Below, piece after piece: positions 1-10,916 of a stretch of 64,000 nt of DNA. The notes below the pieces were generated by a model, which worked only from the letters and a program-made list of their open reading frames with translations, did not search any database and had not been told where the DNA came from. Each line of letters begins with the position of its first letter. The first letter of the stretch is position 1. A program made the position numbers and the translations under genes. Source of the DNA: Terebella lapidaria (taxonomy: Eukaryota; Annelida; Polychaeta; Terebellida; Terebellidae); contig OX424558.1 in assembly GCA_949152475.1 (NCBI GenBank), positions 29,150,651-29,214,650 of the forward strand, read 5' to 3'.

Positions 1-920
1 CCATATATGAGATTTAGATCTACATATCGATTTTAGATTTAATGTTGTGCAGACGGAGACTTCAATTCCGTGTTCTCTATATTATTACATAAATCAGAAA
101 ACATCACTTTATAATGCATCTCAGTTATGGTAATCGCCTACTAATTATTAGGTTTAACTACTCACTAACTACTCGTATGAACATTAATCACATCATAATT
201 GTACGACTAAATGAGACCGAACACGTTGTACCACTGTTTATAGTTGCACGTTATCCTAGAGTGGTGGTTACTCTCACCTCAGCCAGCGAGATAAATAGCT
301 GATTTTTAGAATGCCATCAATGATAACATGTAATATACCAAGATAAGAGTTGTTGTATAATCACAAGACATCAGTCACTGTGAGGAAAAAACTCCTTTTA
401 TCCATTCGTTAAAACCTATAGCAACTCAACTCAGGAGTAGATACCGGGAAGCCGTCGTTATACATTTCTATGCATTTTCGATATATTTGTTGTCCCGCAC
501 TTAGATTTACCGAGTAATACCACACACGGAGTGAAATTATGTGCACTAAATTTTCAAATTTTGTCTTACGCGTAGAGATGCGAAGCACGTATAGGAAAAA
601 ATTATAGTCGAACGTGAAGTACAGCTCACTGATGGAAATAGTTTAGGCATTACGGTAGTATAACTGTACAAATGTCTTCATGAGAGAAGAGCATGATTGT
701 CTTGTGAATGAATTGCACGAATACAGTGTTAAATCGTGATTTTTTTTATTGGAAAACATCGATATGTATATTCATAAATTAGTTCATTGACATGAATATT
801 TGTAACTTTACAAAATGAAAACAGACAAAGTGCAGCTACGCGACTAATATAGAACAGTGTGTTGATAATTTGAGATTTATAGTCATAGTCAAGGTCAGAG
901 CACAAAATGGCTAAAATCTC

Positions 921-1304
921 GTTTATTATCGACTTTAAAGCTTAGGAATCAATTTTGAACATATAGGAAATGATGTATGCCGAATATTTTAATGACCTTG
1001 AATTTGACCTCTGATCTCATTTTCAAGGTCAAAGGGCAAAATTTGTCAACTGTCATAGATGAAGGAGTTCTTTAGAACTATGAACAATATTTTGTGGATT
1101 ATTGGTCGATGAGTTTATTATCGACTTTAAAGCTTAGGAATCAATTTTGAACATATAGGAAATGATGTATGCCGAATATTTTGATGACCTTGAATTTGAC
1201 CTCTGATCTCATTTTCAAGGTCAAAGGGCAAAATTTGTCAACTGTCATAGATGAAGGAGTTCTTTAGAACTATGAACAATATTTTGTGGATTATTGGTCG
1301 ATGA
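921..1304. repeat. 192-bp local tandem duplication, unit A only
   Basis: Positions 921-1112 and 1113-1304 are nearly identical direct copies. Unit B has this segment once, near 12504-12695, so the duplication arose after the large duplication. Each copy contains a divergently oriented pair of AGGTCA-like words and an AATAAA on the minus strand downstream of the GT92 gene. Confidence 0.9.
1114..1119 (-). promoter_or_regulatory. Candidate AATAAA polyadenylation signal, GT92 copy A
   Basis: AATAAA on the minus strand lies 275 nt past the stop codon of the GT92 gene. The equivalent signal in copy B is at the same distance. Because of the 192-bp local duplication, copy A has a second AATAAA at 922-927. 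No other evidence for the mRNA end is visible. Confidence 0.35.
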
Positions 1305-1393
1305 TTGCAAGAAATCATCACTCCAAAATATATCTTATCATTTGTAATTCATTTTTCAATTTAAAAGCAGCTTTAAAACTGGTCACACTAATA

Positions 1394-3134
1394 TCACAAC
1401 GTTTCACCGAGATCAGAGAAAACACGCTGTACCGCGTTTGTGAGTTTCTTCTTGAACCTGAGAACGTTATCATCTAACACAGGAGAACTCGAGAGTTCGT
1501 GACACTTCTTGCTGTCAAATCCACACTTCCTATAGTGGTGGCTAGCGGCAAACTTCACATCCACGTCAACTGTGAAGTTCCTCTCCGACGAGAAGCGCCT
1601 ATAGCAGTAGTGGTTGAACACGGAGAGACAGCTCTTTGGGTCGATGAACGACTTGGCCGCGTAGAGGAACCTGCTAGGTTGCGCCTGGTTCCTAGCGCGC
1701 ATCGTCTTCAAGTAGGCTGGCTGGGTGGGATCAACCGGGAAACTATTGAAGTGGTACACGTTATGGAATGTGTAGGACTGTGCTGGACTTGTCAGATTGT
1801 ACGCTAGATTTATATCACGAAGCATGGCGGAATAATCGTCGTGGCCGACTGGAATGATAAACTCGTCAAAATCTATGATGACCATGTACTTATAACGATA
1901 CATATTGCGCATCATACAATCATTGAGAGAAGCGGGGCTGCTCATCTTCACCCCTTTCTTCTGAAAGTTCACCACAGGTGGTGGCATAGCATACACTTGT
2001 AAAACTCCATTCTTTATGTAATACTCAAGTAGTTTATTCATATCCCGTGATATGTTCCCATCATAAATGCTAAATTCAGCCACTCCGAGCAATCTGTGGA
2101 ACTCGAACCATTCCACGAGTTCTCTCGTAGCAACACTTCCGAATGCGATCGCGACGCATACTCCAAACTCTAGAGGAGGATTTCGCCTCTCGGGAACATT
2201 CAAAGGCACACACATCGTACTGTTAGCACAAGGCCCATTCGCTAACGATACATGTGTGGGAACTGGTCTGGATACGAGCAGTTTACACGTGTATAAACTC
2301 TGATCATACTGGACTCCATCGAATGTATCGCCACGTCCAGACTTGGTGACCACGACCGGTGTTATGTACGGTCTAGATTGGCCAGGATACCACACTTGAC
2401 AGAAGATCCTCCCCTTCACCTGGGTGGACACGGCTAGGAGTTGTACCACGGGCCGTGGACCCACAGCTGGGCGGTCATCGTAGAACGCCGAGATGATGAA
2501 TATCTCGCCCGTGGACGTCTGCGTCGTCTGCCAGTATCCATTGGTATACTGCACTGAGCTTGGATCCGGTCTCGTGAGCCAACTGCAGTTTACAGACGTC
2601 GCCACTATGATAGAAGCCAGCTCGTTGTGTTCCCGAGTCAAGCGTGCGAGAGTAGCGTGCTGGCCACGCGCGTTGTCGCTGTTATTGGACGGGTGGATGC
2701 GGAAGCCCTGATGCCTCAAGCTGAGCGGCTCCGCTTGGAAGATGTGGGCTGAACGTATCTCGTAAGTCAATCGAACAAAAATGAACCCAACTACGAGGCC
2801 AAGGTATCCAACCAGCGTTTTCCTATCAAACAAGAAACATAATAGTTTTTTTAAGAACTACAACAGTATAGCGAGAACAACCAACTGCCATGGATGTTCT
2901 AATTCCCCTGATTACGATATAAAAATTAGAATAACTAAATTATAAAACGAAATACTTCCCAGTAATCAAAAGCACGATATACATAAAGATAGCATTATAT
3001 GTATCATGTGTATCTTTTTAATTACAACCTGTTTCCATGGTACCTATCACACATCTTGTAAAAACTTTGATTAAATCCGCAGGATGATTCACATAAAAAG
3101 CAACTTCGGAAATCACTCACATTCGAAGCCGCAT
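1394..3134 (-). CDS. Family 92 glycosyltransferase, copy A (two coding exons)
   Basis: Probable Golgi type II membrane glycosyltransferase of family GT92 (DUF23). Family members transfer hexoses such as galactose to glycans; the substrate here is unknown. My model starts at ATG 3134-3132 with a 14-nt coding end of exon 1 (3121-3134), a GTGAGT donor, a 298-nt intron (2823-3120) ending in a pyrimidine-rich TAG acceptor, then exon 2 (1394-2822). This gives 480 residues. The joined start reads M-R-L-R-M-K, followed by a hydrophobic anchor at about residues 8-23. The catalytic region spans about 225-430 and includes CVAIAFGS, EWFEFHRLLGV, FSIYD and the metal-binding DFDEF at 322-326. N-glycosylation sequons lie near residues 83, 205, 261, 347 and 420. 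The long exon-2 frame would otherwise open at TTG, with no in-frame ATG before an upstream stop. Family assignment is secure; the exon 1 junction is inferred. Confidence 0.9.
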
Positions 3135-3184
3135 ACCTCCACTGCTCTGGGTATTCTGGGACCTATGGCGGCAGCTTCTCTCAA
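3121..3184 (-). other. Putative 5' exon of GT92 copy A (5' UTR end plus start codon)
   Basis: A 64-nt exon is bounded by a TTTTCTTTCAG acceptor just upstream (3185-3195) and a GTGAGT donor just downstream. It carries the ATG at 3134-3132 and ends in phase 2, which fits the first base of the long exon. The frame upstream of the ATG is open within this exon, so a further upstream coding exon cannot be fully excluded. The same exon exists in copy B at 14512-14575 with one base change in its UTR part. Confidence 0.55.
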
Positions 3185-3978
3185 CTGAAAGAAAACAATC
3201 GTCGAACGTTTGCTTATATCTTTAAATGGATCAACGAACATAATCATATGCACGGTAATTATTCATAGGCACTCGTACACTCGAAAGTTACGAGCAGGAT
3301 CAACAGCTTCAAGCAGGGCTTATCACAGGCTCACATGTTGATCGTACATGTATTATGGATGCACATGCGCAATTGAAAATCGATTTTCGAGAAACAATTA
3401 CATGAAATAATTCTCGAATTACTCGACACACGCAATATGTCATGTTTCATTGGGTTTATTACTTCCATGGAACTGGTATGCTTTCAAGAACGAGCAACCG
3501 ACTATTTAATGAGCGCTATTGAAGTCTCGCAGGATGCAGATACGGTAGGATATACAATAGGCCTCGACTTTGTTCAATGGGAATTTATATATGAAACTGA
3601 TATATGTCCTCCACTCCCCCATAATCGTAGATCCGCTTTTGACATAACCACTGTTGCGTTAATTGTAACGTTGTGTAAATAATTCAGCTGAGCTGAAACT
3701 CGATACGAAATCCAATGAAAACAATACAAAGACACCGAAACCAAGTTAGTGGGTGATTGTTGGGAGTGATTGGTCCGCTTAGTAAATACTGTGGTCAACT
3801 CAAGCGCAACAACATTTCACAAACCAATCACTCGATCAATCAACCAATCGTGTATCGGTGTGTAAATGTAATCAATTGCAAAGTACGGAAGTAAAACCCA
3901 GTTCCCGTTGTGCTTTTATTTAACCTCAGCCAATTGAGCAGGATTGAATGAGGATTGAAAATGTGCGAGGTGAATCAC
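3185..3978. other. No gene seen (GT92 5' flank, unit A)
   Basis: Putative 5' flank of GT92 copy A. A plus-strand ORF of 81 codons at 3437-3682 is not supported: its unit B counterpart carries non-triplet indels. No TATA box or other regulatory element could be assigned. Confidence 0.5.
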
Positions 3979-3980
3979 TA

Positions 3981-4556
3981 TACCCTGATTTTTCTAACTT
4001 GTTTACACCGGTTTTTGACGATATCTTTGTCGTGCTAAATCGTATCGTTCTATAACTTAGCATACCTCACCTGAGAGTCAACCGGCAATTTTCTACCGAA
4101 TTTCAGACTTCTATTGCAATAATTGTAGAAGTTGGCAATCTACCCCAATGTTAAATTTCAGCCAAAAAACGGGATCTCGATAATCTGAGCATATTCGAAG
4201 ATTTGATCCTGTTAACATTCATCAGGAATCGATGTATTGTTGTAATTTTAGACCAGAAGACACATTGGGGTGTATTCTACACAAACATGTTGATTTCAAA
4301 AGATTGAACAACTACAAAACCGAGCAAATGCACAAAATTGTGTGCGGAGTGCGGACCCAAAAATTAAATGACGGGGCTAAATTTAACATTGGTGTAGATT
4401 GCCAACTTTTTCAATTTTCGTGATAGAAGTATGAAATTCGATAAATAATTGCCGTTTGACTCCCAGGTGAAGTATGCCAAGTTATAGAACGATAGCATTT
4501 AGCATCGCAAGAATATCAGCGAAAAACAGTGTAAACGAGTTAGAAAAATCAGAGTA
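3981..4556. mobile_element. MITE family 1, copy in unit A (TA target duplication)
   Basis: A 576-bp foldback element with inverted repeats of about 180 bp. It begins TACCCTGATTTTTC and ends with the complement of TACTCTGATTTTTC. TA dinucleotides flank it at 3979-3980 and 4557-4558. Unit B at about 15370 has the uninterrupted site with a single TA, so the insertion is directly demonstrated. It has no coding capacity. TA duplication and long inverted repeats suggest a non-autonomous Tc1/mariner-like element; this is inference. A second copy lies at 10917-11483. Confidence 0.85.
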
Positions 4557-4558
4557 TA

Positions 4559-5593
4559 GTATAAGGCATGATGGTCCGAGTAGGGTATGCTGCGCTCGAA
4601 TACTGCTAATATTTGAAGTAGAAGGAAACCGAACATACTCTATACTTGGGTCGATATGTTTTCAGTGGACGAGTGGTACACTACGGGGGAGGCATCACCT
4701 ATATGTAGTGATCGCCACACAATTGAAATGACCATGATTACCAACAGAGTTCGAACGTGAAATTAAGTTCCCGTTGTAATTTTTTCAGCGCGAATTTTGT
4801 GCAGAATTGTAATAATGTACAAGACTACTTACCAATTGGGAAAAAAACGGGATCATCTATTTCCGTAATGTTTTTGTTCTATACACGATATTACACCTGT
4901 TCGCCAGGGCTGTCAAGTTGTGCTGATACCTGACGTGCTTTTTATATACCTGCAATAGATCTGATTAATAGTGGACCTTGAACGCCTTGTCAGCTCGGGC
5001 CTCGCGTCGGATGACCTCCCGAATTATTGTCATTGATAGAGCAGTCGGGGTGGGGGGATGGCGGGGGCGGAGCTGTATCTAAACACACATACCTCGGCGA
5101 ATGTGATAGGTGGCTAATTTATGCTCCAATTGGTGAATGCACTTGGATGAAAATACATGCATTTACGAAAAATCCCGTGCTAATAATAGGACCCTCTACT
5201 TGTTTATTACATTTCAAAGGTCGCAATTTTTTACGGTTATGTAAAAACAAAGAATCATGTTCGAACTGTGTGCAGTCGACTAAAGTCGTCCATCTTTCAT
5301 TCAGAAGTACGAGAACCTATTTAATGCTGAAGTTTCTGGAAAACTAAGAGATACTAAATTTTCAGTGTGTTTTTTCCAAGGATTAAATATAAAGGGTGTC
5401 TTTGGCAAAATTTGACAAAAATTTACAGTCACATACTGTCATACACAGTATATTGAAAATATATGACGAAGTAATCACTTTGACATAGCCTACATGATGC
5501 ATAATGCATTTGGACGTTTCAGATTAAACTTTTCCCACGTTTACAGTGAGGTCGAAGTAATATGTTTTGCCATTTTTAAAGGAACTACCCGTT
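4559..5593. other. No gene seen (unit A)
   Basis: Non-coding sequence shared with unit B. It includes the empty target site of the LTR retrotransposon at 5444-5447 (CACA here, TACA in unit B). Confidence 0.5.
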
Positions 5594-5660
5594 TGGTGGA
5601 GTTGATAGGAGTTGCGGCCAACAAACTGCGCGGGGTGTCCGAGGTTCAATCCTTGCGACA
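5594..5660 (+). repeat. tRNA-like segment, possible SINE head (unit A)
   Basis: The segment has a box-A-like start (TGGTGGAGTTGATAGG) and a box-B-like GAGGTTCAATCC about 40 nt further on, as in tRNA-derived SINEs. The arms do not fold into a convincing functional tRNA by eye. The same sequence recurs in unit B at 27606-27670 because of the large duplication. Low confidence. Confidence 0.3.
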
Positions 5661-7579
5661 GACACTTACCAAAGGGGTTTAAGTTCCAGCTTGGTTGATA
5701 CAAAAGTACTAGTAGATAGACATCAACATTTATGGACACTTTCCCTTTCAGTGTTGCTGTATCTACGTGTTTGCTGGGCCCGAACGAATCGATGTCTCAA
5801 GGACTTACATGTAAATATTGTATTATACCAGACTAGCATGTCTTTATAAGTATAAGTATTTTGGTACTCTTGGTACTTACTAGATCAGACGCTGTTTGAT
5901 AGCTCGTAATGATATAGTCGTACAGAACCAGTCACGGTTCACTGTAAACTATGGGATGGTATCAGAAATATAAATTCCCAATATTTTGTTTTATTTCATA
6001 TATACAAGTAACTGTGTGTGCCTGAACCGCGAGGCAATAACAGTTTATCGGGAATTCCCCCGTACTATTCATAGATCCAGTACAGCAACAACGCCCGACG
6101 GAGCGTACCGTGTTACAAGTCTGGTTTTATGGCGGTGCAGTTTGTAGTTTGTACGTAATAGTTTTTGGGTGGCTCAATATCTAATGTGAATTAAGACAGT
6201 AGAATTGAATCTTGAACGACGCCACATTACGTCCCAACTTACCAGACACATATTGCATCTATCAGTATCCATGAACTATGTGAAATGTTGTGTACTCTTT
6301 GGATAATCCCATGTGCAACCGCTAGATCTCCGCCATTTGTACTTCTCGCCGCATAGTGAAGTTGCTAGTACAGCTCACGAGAGGGCCTTGTCTGGTCGGA
6401 ATTGTAGTTGGAAAAATTAAAAAACAGCCACAATGGTAACAGTTACCGGTATAAAGAACTCGCGCCACTACAGCACATAATGTACTCATTATTGACTATT
6501 ACAACCGTATACGTGTACATTATGTCCACCGTTGTTGTCAATTATTAATCCCACATTTTTGTGCGTGAGAAAGAACAGTATCAAGAACAGCACGTCTTAT
6601 TGATCACCCGGTAAATGAACCAAGAATGCCAATGTGGCGAACGCAAGTACACGATAAATGTATGAAATTACATTGTTAAACATGTAACGGCCGAGAGAAC
6701 GCCAACAATTCTGCTTTCGCTTCCAATCAAAGAAAATTGACGTTAGTAAACGCTAACTGAATACCGTAATTGTCCTAATAGTAGCACGACGAGCCGAGGA
6801 AAGACCTCCGACAACAGCGCACAGAAATGATGTCAAACTAGGCCTTACCAATAGCCATCAATTCCCTTTATTATGATTCAAACAATAGGCCCTATATAAT
6901 TGAATTACAAAAATCGAACATTATTTTTTCGGGGGGGGGGGGGGAAGGGGGGGTTACTATTAGGGCGCGTGCCGCTATTAGGACCAATACGGTACCTTAC
7001 ACCATAGCTCCCATGATAAAACTGAACATATTAGGTAACAGCAAAATCATTGAAATCCATAAGACATGTGTTCCCCTTTCATGTGGATGTTTTACGTATT
7101 AGTTTGGTACAGTTCAGTTTAGTAATAACATCAGAGTGATATTATTCAGTTTAATGATATGTCAACACATCTAACGCTGAGAAATCCAATGCGAGTCTGA
7201 AAAAAAAATGTTCGCCTTACCATGTTTACTCGGAGAAAACAAAATGCTGGTTCCATTCACTGCTATGGTGTATATATTAGTGTGATCATTACACGGGCAT
7301 TCGCCTCTTTCTGGTGTCTATTACCTTGGAATCCGTTTGTTTCAAAACCAAAAGAAACCCTTACCTGTGAGGCTATGGAAGGGTATTCGGATCAAAACTC
7401 CAGATTGCAAATTAGTCATTCTTTCAGAGTTATTCAATTAATCGTTTTATTTTCTTCATCGTACATGCCACGTTTCATGCTTGTTATGCGGTTGTCAACA
7501 TTTTGTCAGTGTGTGTGAACGCGTTTGTGTTTCGTTGTGTTTCCTTGCTGCGAATAAGGATCACTACAACTGACATATG
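5661..7579. other. No gene seen (unit A)
   Basis: Non-coding sequence shared with unit B. The only marked feature is the G-run at 6931-6953. A 98-codon plus-strand ORF at 7222-7518 is conserved in unit B, but the copies are too recent for that to be informative and no domain is recognised. Confidence 0.5.
6931..6953 (+). repeat. Poly-G tract (unit A)
   Basis: Fourteen Gs, two As and seven Gs. Unit B has the equivalent tract at 28934-28955 with a slightly different arrangement, consistent with slippage. It could form a G-quadruplex on the plus strand. Confidence 0.9.
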
Positions 7580-8070
7580 TCTACAAATGACACAATTTTG
7601 TCCCGTGACCTTGAAAATGAAAGCCAAATTTTCAAATCCTATATTCAGGTCATCAGAATATTTGGCATACACCTGTATATCCACAATTGGAACTCAAGTT
7701 GTAAAGACTATTATGACGAGATATTAGTCATTTCGTGCTCTGACCTTGAAAATAAGGTCAAAGTTCAAGGTCATGACAATATTCAAAGCTATAAAGTCGA
7801 TGATTAACGAGATATTAGCCATTTTATGTTCTGACCTTGGAAATGAGCTCAAACGTCACATTAAAAGGTCATCAGAATATTCATCTCCCCTATATGTCCA
7901 CAATTGATTCCCAATCTATAAAGTCGATAAGAAGCGATATTATAGTCATTTTGTCATGTGACCTTAGAAATGAGGTCAAAGGTCAAATCCGAGGTCACGA
8001 GTATATTCAGCTCATATCATTTCCAATATGTACACAATTGATTCCTGATCTCTAATATCAACATTAAGTG
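7580..8070. repeat. Degenerate tandem repeat with paired AGGTCA words (unit A)
   Basis: Three to four diverged units of about 110-150 bp each contain TGACCTT, then AAATGAGGTCA or a variant, then AAGGTCA, followed by an ACAATTGATTCC-like and an AAAGTCGAT-like stretch. Related copies lie at 870-1304 next to the GT92 gene. The same block is at 29584-30074. No protein is supported. Spaced AGGTCA half-sites resemble nuclear-receptor sites, but here they most likely belong to a dispersed repeat family. Confidence 0.7.
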
Positions 8071-8480
8071 AGATATTAGGGATATTGTGTCCCATTATAA
8101 AGCAAAGGATCATTTAACATGGCAAAGTCCCTTTCGGGCCAAGTTTGGGCAAAAAATGGCCCACTTCGAGCGATTCAAGGGCAACCAAACTCATACACGT
8201 CACAGGGGTACATAAGAGGAGTCTCATGCATCAATAAGAAAAGAAGATAATGAACAGATTTTGAGAAAACAACCGTCAAAATCCAAAATTGGCCTTTTTC
8301 GTCGAACATGGTCGCCATTTAAAAAAAATTTAAAATATCTCAGTCCTGAAATATTGTTGGCACTATTTTTTGCAAAATTTCAGAAAGATCGTGAACGTAG
8401 AATAAAAACGTAGACGACGGACGCAACGCCATGACAGTGGGTTATCGGACTCCAACGGTCGGTAACCTAAAAACGGTACA
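8071..8480. repeat. Repeat-like non-coding block after the AGGTCA array (unit A)
   Basis: This sequence includes GGCAAAGTCCCTTTCGGGCC and a GACGACGGACGCAACGCCATG stretch (21 bases shortened in other copies), which look like the tail of a dispersed invertebrate repeat. It recurs in unit B at 30075-30485. No open frame is supported. Family unknown. Confidence 0.45.
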
Positions 8481-8948
8481 TCGTACATAGCACTTAGAAT
8501 AATGAAGATAACACTTTGACATGGTAAGAACGCTTGTTCACATTAAAAAAGGCACACATATGCATGTAGGATAGAAGTGAAATCTGGCATGAACAACGAT
8601 CGACAAACCAATCCAGTATGTTTGGGAGTCTTTTCATTGGTAAGGACCAACTCAAAGGAATTACTGAAAAGTAGAATAACAAATCACAAGATTGATCGAT
8701 ATGACTTGATTTCATTTTTTTCTCTAAATCTACATCACCTGTTTTTATTCATGTATTCTAGAATTATATAGTTGTCAGATAATTCGATTGGATACACTGA
8801 TGCACAGTTAGACTTGTCTCTCTGCTATTCTAGAATAAACAAATATTGATAGATTTGTCAAACGATACGTCAAAATTTGTGAACAGATTTTTGCAGATCT
8901 TCTGCCTCTTCGACAAAATATCGAAGATCAGAATAGAAAGAAATTTTT

Positions 8949-9155
8949 TTCGCGTTCCCTCGCGAAGTTTTCGCGTTCGAACGCGATCTTTTCACGTTCC
9001 CTCGCGAAGTTTCCGCGTTCGAACTCGATGTTTCGCGTTCCCTCACGAAGTTATCGCGTTCGAACGCGAAAACTTGATTTTGCTGACGCCCATGACTTCT
9101 GAGAAGGTTTTGCTACAAGATCGCGTTCGAACGCGAAAAGATCGCGAGGGAACGC
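8949..9155. repeat. CpG-rich palindromic minisatellite at the duplication edge
   Basis: Three direct units start at 8949, 8991 and 9032 (period 41-42 bp). Each pairs a CGCGTTCCCTCGCGAAG block with a TCGCGTTCGAACGCGA palindrome. A further part-unit at 9119-9155 is inverted relative to them. The words are rich in CG in an otherwise AT-rich region. The array starts within about 10 bp of the point where unit A stops matching unit B. Confidence 0.9.
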
Positions 9156-10474
9156 AAAAAAAAAAATTTTCTTAATTTTTGGCTGTGTCCCCTTAGGGGC
9201 TCCGTACCACACAGAACACTTATAATTCAAGACCAATAACGTAGTATTATATAATAATACCCATTTAGCGGCCTGGATGTTCAGCTCAAAGTTTTTCAGA
9301 ATACTTCCCTTCATGATACATGCATTCCTTGATGCGTCTGGAAATTATTTTTGAAACGATATACAATTCAATTCCACTCACTTATAATTAGATTCCGAAA
9401 TACCAATTGCTGATAACAGAAAAATCTCCCATTGACCTACTCGTTTTCCATGCGTACTCTATATATCATTTTATGTTCCGATCTCGATAGGTTCTCCCAA
9501 GTATCCAAATAGAACATTAAATTAAGAGTGTTTTCGAGTCCACTTTCTGGTTGCATTTGGTATCAGAAATTTCTATGAAAAAAATCAAACACCGACAGAT
9601 CAGAAATACAACTCCTATTTGTACTAAAAAATTGAGCATATTACGAGAACAATGACTTTCTCTTTTAATCATAGCATCAATGCATGTGATTGTCTGTGTA
9701 TTTTGTGCATATAACAATGTGACTGTATGTTTTCCTAACCCATATCTGATGTGCTCTTAATGTGTAGATTGCTTCAGCAAAAAAATGATATGAAAATTTT
9801 GTGGGAATATATGTATACCACATTATAATATTGGTAAAAGGTCCGTGGTGCCAACTTAGGGCGTCTCACACAAAGCACAATTGAAGTGCAACGCTGAAAC
9901 TTAAAGCATATTCCCATAGTTTCCAGGATTATTAAAGGAGATTTTTATGTCAGATAGTTCTCGTTGATATTGTGATCATTGTATGTTCTATTTGTACACG
10001 AGTTACTCAATTGCAATAATTGAGATGATACCCGGATATTTGAAAAATTTCCCAATAATTTTTCAGCAATGATTTCTTGGTAATGGTAATTGGTTATAGA
10101 CCTACTAATTACTGACACTGAGCCATTTTCAAGTTCTTGCAGCGGTTTTTGCCACTGTTGCCATGGCTACCTTGAGCGTGTATCGCATAGAACAATATCA
10201 TATTCAACCGATAAATCCATATTTCTTCCAAAACAATATGTCATGCCCTGGCAAAAAAAAAAGATGACGAAGCTATGGGGACTATTCTGAACCCTTTTGA
10301 ACACCCCTCGTTATTACAGAAAATATATAATCACAGAAACAATTCGTCACCGAAACAATGCCATTACATTTGCCAAGCTTTTTTTATTCCCCTCATTAAA
10401 CACTGGCTGGTGGGTATATAGAATGTGATAAACAAATATAGGCCGTAGATCAAATCATTTGAAGTGCTAAAAAT

Positions 10475-10700
10475 CACAGGACATTAGTATTTTAAAAGCA
10501 AACATCCTTTAGTAGATACTAAATCACCTAGCAACTCAAGAGCACATACCGAAGCGTTATATTTTACGCTGTCCAGGGCCATTCTCGATATACAGCATGT
10601 ATCGCTATTTCGCACTTGATTTAACCATAGACCTGAAGGAGACCCTCAGGTCTATGATTTAACCACACATTTATTTTGATATGTGTGATAAAAAAAATTC
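10475..10700. repeat. Diverged fragment of the duplicated unit
   Basis: By eye this stretch resembles 357-580 of unit A (and 11940-12170 of unit B). Shared blocks include ATCACA-GACAT-AGT, CCTA-AGCAACTCAA-AG, TACCG-AGC-GTTATA, TCGATATA and CGCACTT-GATTTA-CC, in the same order. It is far more diverged than A is from B, which suggests an older duplication. No GT92 coding sequence is seen with it. Confidence 0.45.
10618..10665. repeat. 28-bp hairpin between 10-bp direct repeats
   Basis: GATTTAACCA occurs at 10618-10627 and 10656-10665. The intervening 28 bp form a palindrome (CATAGACCTGA at 10626-10636 pairs with TCAGGTCTATG at 10646-10656 around a 9-nt loop). The aligned position in unit A lacks the insertion. 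The structure could be a miniature insertion or a footprint. Confidence 0.6.
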
Positions 10701-10916
10701 AAACGGACTTCTAATGTGCGCGTGTAAATTATTTTTTCTCACACCTGAAAAAATGGAGAAAACGATTTGTTTACTTTTATGACGGTATGAACCTAAATAG
10801 TTGCTGTCGCTACATGTAGAACTTGGCTCCATCAAAATACATGTAAACATGTGAGTGTTATTTCATGTAAACGGACCGTATTGCACACGTAAAATGTGAA
10901 AAATATGCCTAATATA

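Larger units (their letters stand above)
1..8938. repeat. Segmental duplication, unit A (left copy)
   Basis: This block matches 11585-30945 almost base for base once later insertions are removed. The first base of the window aligns with 11585, so the true left edge may lie outside the window. Homology stops at about 8938, where unit B (30945) continues with unrelated sequence. The unit contains one GT92 gene and several kilobases of non-coding DNA. Unit-specific differences are the MITE at 3981-4556, the 192-bp local duplication at 921-1304, and absence of the LTR element that sits in unit B. Identity was judged by eye. Confidence 0.93.

Noticed and set aside
3437..3682. A small plus-strand ORF seen in both units (also 14828-15058)
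   Set aside because: Non-triplet indels between the copies change its end, so it is not under coding constraint.
5594..5660. Possible functional tRNA gene
   Set aside because: Box A and B resemblance only; acceptor and anticodon stems do not pair convincingly. Kept as a low-confidence SINE-like repeat.
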